This document shows positions 56,853-64,000 of a stretch of DNA of 64,000 nucleotides, in pieces. The translations under genes and the position numbers were made by a program. This stretch comes from Stomorhina lunata (taxonomy: Eukaryota > Arthropoda > Insecta > Diptera > Rhiniidae). The notes beneath the pieces are model-generated. The model was not told the origin of the DNA, did no database searches, and saw only the letters and a program-made list of their open reading frames with translations. Numbering within the stretch: the first letter of the stretch is position 1; each line of letters starts with the position of its first letter. The stretch spans positions 4,074,001-4,138,000 of the forward strand of contig OW121740.1 in assembly GCA_933228675.1 (NCBI GenBank), given 5' to 3'.

Positions 56853-59800
56853 ATATGAGTTCATTAGATTTAAGCCATTGGAGCCAAATAGAAGAGGGTA
56901 AAGAAGGGAATCGAGTGCAATGCCTAACTTAAAACATCCGAAAACTGACATTGGCCCTTTTAGCACCAAGCCACAGATGTATTCTGTAAACAAGTTTACA
57001 AAATATCTAGTTAATTCTAAAATTTAGATTACATGAAAATGTTTTTTATAGCATACCTTTAAGCTCCAAATTAATCCAATAAATTACATGTTTTCATCCT
57101 AAAAATAAAAATTTTATGATTTATTAGAGATGAGTAAAATATGGAAAATAATTTTTGTTAAAATTTACAAAAAGACAATTTTTTTGTTAAAATTACTGAA
57201 ATTAATTTTTAATTAATTTATTAAAAGAAGTAAACTTTTGTAAAATTTACCAAAAAAATAAAAACTTTTAATTTTTTTCTAAAATGTATTACTTTACTTA
57301 CTTCCCAAAAACAAGCCAATATAAAGACTGCTAACCCTGACGATAACATTTTAGTTGGCCTCATTTAAGCCAAAACTTAATTACCAATGTCAAATTAACA
57401 TGTTTTTAAACACTTCATTTACTTTTAAATAATTCAATATTTCTCAAAATTTCTTGCATTTCGAACTAACTTCAAAAGTTTCTAAGAGAAATTAAGTTTT
57501 TTTCATTCATGATTTTGGCTTCTTTTTACTTTTTCCCGTTTCTTTTTAAGCAAAATTCATAGCGCAAACTACCTGCCATAAAAACTTCAACTTTAATTTC
57601 AACTTAACAAATTTAACTTAAAACTCACACTCCTACAACTTATATTATGATAACTGCGGTGGCAAAACACTCCCACAATCTCCCCTTTTTTTATTTAAAC
57701 ACGAAGCTTAAGCATTAAGCACAAGCCTGAAAATATGCTTAAGGAAATAAGAAAATATGTTTGTATGGTTGATTTTGCCAAAGAAAATTATGAATCTTTA
57801 TATAACTTATAATGAAACAAACTTTTCGATTAAAAAGTTTCTTTAAATAATAATAATTCATACTAATGGTAATATATACTTTTTTTGATCTTCCTTTTTT
57901 AAAGTTTAGCTTATTTCTTAGTTAATGCAATGATTATTGGCTTTTTTAAACCAAAGAATTTTTTTAAATATCCAGCAAAAAAAAAATGCAAAAAATATAG
58001 AGTGAAAGTTCTTTGATTTTACTCAAAATTTTTGATTGTTTAAAAGGATGTGGTTATTTTTTCAAGCTTATTTTGTTGCTATTGTATTTCAAAAGTTTAT
58101 TTAGGTGAAAAGTATTCTAAAGTTTGTGATTATGGTTTTAGTCCTTAACTTTAACAACAGACGGTGTCTGTTTAAAATTAGATAAAACTGATACCAAGCG
58201 AAAGCAACTAAATACTTAAGTTTAAAGAAGCTTAAACTTATTATTTGTTGGCTGTTTAACTTTTATTCTTTTTTTCTCCCACTATTCCATTCAGAATGTT
58301 TGTTAACTTGGAAAAAAGAAACAAGGCAAAAAGAAAGTTTGTTTGTTATTTTCATTAATTCGCCTTATTTCCATTTATTTTTGATGTCATAAAATTAATA
58401 ATAATTTTTGATTTTTGGTTAACTTTTATTTGTTTAGGAAACAAACCCAGAGCAATTGTTACGAAAAACTTTATTTACAGAAAAAAATAAAGAAAAACGA
58501 TTCATTTAAGGAGTTAATTTGGAAAGCCTTAAAGGTATGCTATACATTTTTTGGGTGGTATTCTTAGAGATTTGTTAGGGACTTAGGATTTTATATTAAT
58601 ACATTCTTGTAAGTTGAAAAAATATATTTTATCAATTGAGATTTATGGCAAGAATTATGATTAACTTTGTTACCAAAATGTAACATTTTTAAAAGTTTTC
58701 TTATATTTTACAAACGAAATATTTCGTAAAAAAATAAAGAAGTTTCTTCAAAATAACTTAGGTTTGTTTAAGGCAATTCCTCCAATTAGGATGATTTTTA
58801 GAATTTTTAGATTTTTACAAGGATATTTATTTCTCTTAACATTTTCATCGATCCATGTTTCTTCCGAATTCGTAGGATAAGCTACTAAAAATATTAAATA
58901 AAAGTACAAAATACTCGTAATTCCAAACTCCTAGAAGTATGCAAGACTAATGTATCAAATATAGAAACTTGGTCTCAGGCTTATTTCTATTTGCAATTAT
59001 TATAAAAATGTTTTTAAAATATGATTGCAACTTCAATAAGCTTGCAAAATAAATTTTAATAAAATTTAATTAAAATTGCAGTTTTCAAAAAATTTTCCTT
59101 TTTATGAAAAATTTCATTTTTAGTAAAATTTTTATTTTTAATGATATAATAATTAAATTTTTTGTGAATATTTTTTAGTTTTTTGACGAGCAATTATTGC
59201 TTAGTTAAAACAAGAATATTTAATGGAAAATGGGAATTTTAGAAAATAGTTTAGCATACTTTTAGGGATACTTATTAAACCTAATAATAATGAAGTAAAT
59301 TTATGCTCAAATTTCTTTGAGCAATCTGACCTTCATTAAACTATTCTTATTATCTTTACATTTATACGACTCAAATCCACTTTAAAAGTCTCCCACTTAA
59401 CCAAAAATAATTAAATTTATTCTTTAAAAGTTTTAATTTAATATCCAATAATAATATCTCCCTTTTCGATTCCATGATTAGTGACAACAATTTTCATATT
59501 TAATTCATTAATATTAATTTCAGTTTCCATCAAAATAATTAAAACTTGGTCATAATTATCACTTTGAAATACAATAAATCCTTTAAATCCTTTAAATGTT
59601 ATCAATTTACCAAAAAACAAATTTCAAGATTTTATATCAAACTTTCTAATAACCTCTAACACATAAATAGATTGTTTTATGTACATATTTATCATTTCTA
59701 GTAAATGGAAAATATATTATGTATTTCATACAGACAAAAAAACAACCCAAAAATATCTAGATTTCTCCTAAAAGTATACAAGAGGAAATCATAAAAAAAT

Positions 59801-60224
59801 TTCTGCGTGAATTTATGACCAGTTAAGTACACTTTGGTCATAAAATACTTTTGGAAGACTTTTTTGTTCGTTTCTTTTTTTTTATTTTGTTGCTGCCGCT
59901 ACTGTGACAATCCCTTAACAATATTTTATGAGGCCACACATAAAAATTGACATTTATCTTGCGTAGAAAATCTCCAAAGGCCAAATACACGTACAGTAAT
60001 TTATAAAAGTGAGAAGAAAAAAATTTGTCGCAAAAAAGCTGACAAAAATGTTGAAATAATGTGTGCAGATATTTCATAACTCACTTTATCGTATTTAACT
60101 ATTGACCCCAATAAATGCTTTTTTTGAAAGGTAGGGGAACAGGGTGACTTGGATGTTGATTCGTTTCAATTTAGATAAGAATTGTTACTTGATTCATAAA
60201 GATATTTGAACAGAGTTTAAAAAT
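56853..60224. other. Long AT-rich stretch, no gene seen
   Basis: The GCATACTTTWAGG-type motif occurs at 57051, 58527 (reverse), 58930 (reverse), 59254 and 59767 (reverse). Small frames (59438-59620 and 59838-60077, minus) lack any support. Confidence 0.5.
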
Positions 60225-62040
60225 TGTTTAAATCAAAAATTTTGTAAAGGAAAAAGTTTAAAAGGGAAAATTTGTAACAGAAAAATTTTTGGAACAAAAC
60301 AATTTCCATAGAAAAATTTTTATAAAGAAATATTTTCTAAATAAAAATATTTTTAACGGAAAGTTTTTCATAGAAAAATTTTTATAACAAAAAATTAGCT
60401 ATAGGAAAGTTTTTATAACGAAAAATTTTCTATAAAAAATTTTTTAAAACGAAAAATTTCCTAAAAATAATTTATAACGAGAAATTTTCTATAGAAAAAT
60501 TTTTGTAACGAGAAATTTTCTATAGAAAAATTTTTATACCAAAAAACTGTCTATAGAAAAATTTTTATACCAAAAATTTTCTATAGAAAAATTCAAAAAA
60601 AATTTCTATGGAAAAATTTTAAAACCAAAAAATTTTTATTGAAAAATTTTTTTCTGTAGAAAAATTTTTATAACGAAAAATTTTCTTTGGAAAAATTTTT
60701 ATAACGAAAAATTTTCTATTCAAGAATTTTTATAACAAAAAATTTTCCACAGAAACGTTTTTATAATGAAAAATTTTCTATAAAAAACTTTAATAACGAA
60801 AAATTTTTGTAACAAAAAGTTTTCTACAGAAAAATTGTAATAACGAAAAAGTGATCAAAAAATTTTCTATAGAAAATTTTTCTTAGAAAAAATTTGATAG
60901 CAAAAAATTTTCTATAGAAAAATTTTTATCAAAAAATAACAAAATTTTCTTTTTCGAAAAATTTTTATACCAAAAAAGTTTCTATGGAAAAATATTTGTA
61001 AAAAAAAATTCTATAGAAAAATTAAAAAAAAATTTTGTACCAAAATATTTTCTATAGAAAATTTTTGTAAAGAAAAATTTTAAAATCAAAAAATTTTGTA
61101 TGGAAAGATTTATAAACCAAAAAATTTTTTATTGAATTTTTGTAACAAAATTTTTTTTAATAGAAACATTTTTATACCAAAAAGTTTTCTATAAAAAAAT
61201 TTTATACCAAAAAATTTTTTATAGAAATATTTTTGTATTAAAAATGTTAAAAATGTTTTTTTATAGAAATTTTTATAGCAAAAAATTGTCTGTAGAAATT
61301 TTTTCATACCAAAAATTTTTCTATTGACAAATTTTTATACCAAAAAATGTTTTTTTTTTATACAAAAAAGTTTCCTTTACAAACATTTTTATACAAAAAT
61401 TTAATAAAAAATTTGTTATAGAAACAAAATTGTCTAACCAAAAATGTTCTATAGAGTAATTTTAAATCCAAGAAATTTTCAAAAGCTAAATTTTTATACC
61501 AAAAAATTTATATATAAAATTTTTATATTTTTATATTTTTATACCAGAATTTAACAAAAAAAATTGCTATAGAAACAAAATTTTGAAACAAAAAATGTTT
61601 TAAAAACAATTATACCAAAAAATTGTCTATAGCCAAATTTATATACCAAAAAATTTTCTATAGAAAAATTTTAATACCAAAAATTTTCTATGGAACAATT
61701 TTTATAACAAAACATTTTCTACAGAACAATTTTTATAACAAAAAATTTTCTATAGGACGATTTTTATAGAAAAATTTTAATACCTAAAATTTTATATAGA
61801 AAATTTTTTTTACCAAGAAATTTTCTACAAAAAAATGTTTATATATTCTAAAAAAATTTCTATTGACACATTTTTATGACAAAAAAAATTCTTTAATAAA
61901 ATTTGTATACCGAAAAATTTTCTATAGAAAATTTTTTATAACAAATTCTACAAAAAAATTGCTAGCAAAAAATGTTTTAAAGAAAAATTTTTGAAACAAA
62001 AAACTTAATGTTAAAAAATTGTGTCAACAATTTTTTTAAA
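60225..62040 (-). repeat. Minisatellite G (~31-bp unit)
   Basis: Imperfect units have TTTTCTATAGAAAAATTTTT followed by ATAACGAAAAA (left half) or ATACCAAAAAA (right half). The sense is the same as array F. It is more decayed than E or F, with many indels. Confidence 0.85.
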
Positions 62041-63231
62041 GAAGACGAATGAATAATAGAAATTTAAAGATAAATAAGATATAAAGTTTACGACATTGTA
62101 TATAAAATACATTCAAAAATAATACAAAAATTAAAATATATCTCTAAAATTATTGAATAAGGAAATATTAAATTTTAGAAAACTAGGTAATATTTCTATT
62201 TTAAATAAGACATATATATACCTACTACTTTTCTTTTAAAGAAACATATTATGGCATTTTTTCCTAAGCATTCATATGTAATAAACCTGCATTTTCCATT
62301 TTTTTCATAAATTATTAACTTTATATGAACCTAAGCCATTTTTGTTACAATTTTTTTTATTTTCCCATGAAAACGACCTCCTGCCGAGAGAGGGCACTTT
62401 GAGATCTGCATGAAAATGAATATTTTGTTAACATTTTTCATGTTAACTTAAATAACAAAAGATGAGCAAAAAAGATTCCATGCATGAAAATAAAAATGAT
62501 TTCCAACAAAGTAGACAACACAGGCGTTTGTTAAAAATGTTTTAATAAATAGTGACATTTATTTATATTTTAGCAAATAAAAAAAAAACTGTCTTTTTTA
62601 TGCACTTTTGTTTTTTTTATTGTAATATTTTGGGTTTTTTTGGTTGTTTAAAATATTATGCGTTGTTTTGTATTTTTTATCTTTTTTAGGTCATGGAATT
62701 GGTTTGGTTTCGAAAAAATAATTGTTATAGTAGTTGGTTTGTTTGTTTTTTCATGTGTTCATTCATTCATTTGACATTGAATATCTTTATTTTTGCAAAT
62801 ATCTAGAAAAGAGTGGAAATGGAAAAAGTGAAATTCATATGTTCTGCTTAAAACAAACATTTAATGACTTGTAAAAGTAGTAAAAGTGCTCATCATTTAC
62901 ATACATGTTGTTTTGTTACTACGTGGCTCATATTTGTTGAATTTTTAAAACAAAAACTATAGCATACTTTGAGGCTGTAGTTGAAGGTATAGATTTGCTG
63001 CAATGTGGTTTAAGAAGGAAAAAAGAAAATACTTTTTAGAATGTTTATTAAAACAAATAAGACATCAATTTACTAAACATTTTGTAACGGAAAGAACGTT
63101 TTTTAAATCCATAGCACCAAAATGTGATTTTTTGCATTTTTATTTGATATGTTAATAAATATAGTAGGGTTGCCTGATATTTACATATGTATATAGCTTT
63201 TATTTAGCCGTCTAGTTTACAGCATAAGTAA
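62041..63231. other. AT-rich stretch, no gene seen
   Basis: GCATACTTTGAGG occurs at 62962-62974. Otherwise nothing is recognised. Confidence 0.5.
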
Positions 63232-64000
63232 ACAAGTAAGAAAGTGCTATAGTCGGTCAAGCCCGACCATACGATACCCTTCACCACTTAGATCCAAGGT
63301 GTTCTTTTTCCTGTATTAAGACAAATATTTGCTAAATTTTGTCATCATACAAACATATTCTCAAAAATTATACATTTAAGCTGTTTCCGCCATTTGGACT
63401 TATATGAGAGTTAGGGTCAAATGTGGACAGATTATTATGAAATTTTTCAAACTGATTACAGTTGCTACAAAAGTTATGTATGCAAAAACTAAACTTTAAA
63501 TTGTCATTATCTTCGGATTTACGAGCGTTTTAATGAATTTTGTCTCATTTAGTGCGTTTTGAGAAAAGAGTTTGTAATGGAGGTATGGTCAAATGTGGAC
63601 CGATTTCAACGAAATTTGGTACAGTGATTTAGGTTTACATGAGTAGTATCTCTTTTAAATTTCATGAAAAAACATTGATTTTTGTGGCCAATATATCAAT
63701 TCCGGGAAGTGGGACCTATGGGAGGTACCATAAATAATGAATCGACTTTGATGAATTTCAATAGCCATGGTCCTATTATCAAAAAAAAAAAAATGATCTG
63801 TACGAAATTTCATCAGATTATCTTTAGAATTACGACCTGTAGTTTGATTAAAAGGTTTACATGGGGGTCCAGCCAGCCAGACGGTGGGACGGACGGACAT
63901 CGCTAAATCGACTCAGAAAGTGATTCTAAGACTATTGGTATACTAAAAGATGGGTCTAAGAAAAATATTTCTATGCGCTACATACATCAGCACAAACTTA
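63232..64000 (+). mobile_element. DINE-1/INE-1-like element, cut by the window edge
   Basis: ACAAGTAAGAAAGTGCTATA, then GTCGGTCAAGCCCGACCATA, matches the start at 12676. CAGCCAGACGGTGGGACGGA and AAATCGACTCAGAAAGTGAT match its 3' half. Only the last ~45 bases, with the GGTGAAGGGTAT end, should lie beyond the window. Overlapping 74- and 81-codon frames are products of the repeat. Confidence 0.75.

Overview
The window looks like AT-rich, gene-poor nuclear DNA from a higher fly (Diptera, probably a calyptrate such as a blowfly or house-fly relative). The organism is inferred, not shown. The reasons are DINE-1/INE-1-like elements, a rosa-type (DD41D) mariner relic, abundant small foldback elements, many A/T-rich minisatellites, and no compact gene or operon structure. 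No complete conserved protein gene is recognisable. Almost every reading frame of 60 codons or more is a by-product of low-complexity A/T sequence.

Layout. 1-9.1 kb: a triplicated DINE head, a large foldback element (1023-1891), a small MITE (2127-2384), copies of a ~310-bp MITE family (called M1 here), then unremarkable sequence. 9.15-10.35 kb: minisatellite A. 12.7-14.2 kb: DINE-like elements. 14.2-22.6 kb: two dispersed repeats (R1, R2), each present twice; minisatellite B, interrupted by a ~320-bp island that carries a textbook hammerhead ribozyme motif; and a composite inverted-repeat structure (20.63-22.60 kb) with a LINE tail inserted in one arm. 22.7-28 kb: a tRNA-like (SINE-type) sequence, palindromic satellite H and a second large foldback (26060-26830). 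28.1-33 kb: minisatellite C in two blocks, with a perfect 77-bp-arm hairpin in an inverted part. 33-41.6 kb: two candidate coding exons that could belong to one gene, the mariner pseudogene, and a 2-kb TCTG-biased tract. 42-52.4 kb: minisatellite D (an inverted relative of B with the same flank), a DINE fragment, two tandem M1 MITEs, and minisatellites E and F, which are reverse complements of one another across a 1.6-kb spacer. 52.4-64 kb: further M1 MITEs, one with a nested foldback, minisatellite G and a DINE copy cut by the window edge.

The main signals worth follow-up are the hammerhead ribozyme; the evidence that arrays B and D are two copies of one array-bearing element; a family of 29-31-bp minisatellites sharing a TTTTCTATAGAAAA core and occupying roughly a fifth of the window; and a recurrent GCATACTTTWAGG motif, found inside M1 MITEs and in otherwise unique sequence. 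All comparisons were made by eye; no alignment, folding or database search was run.
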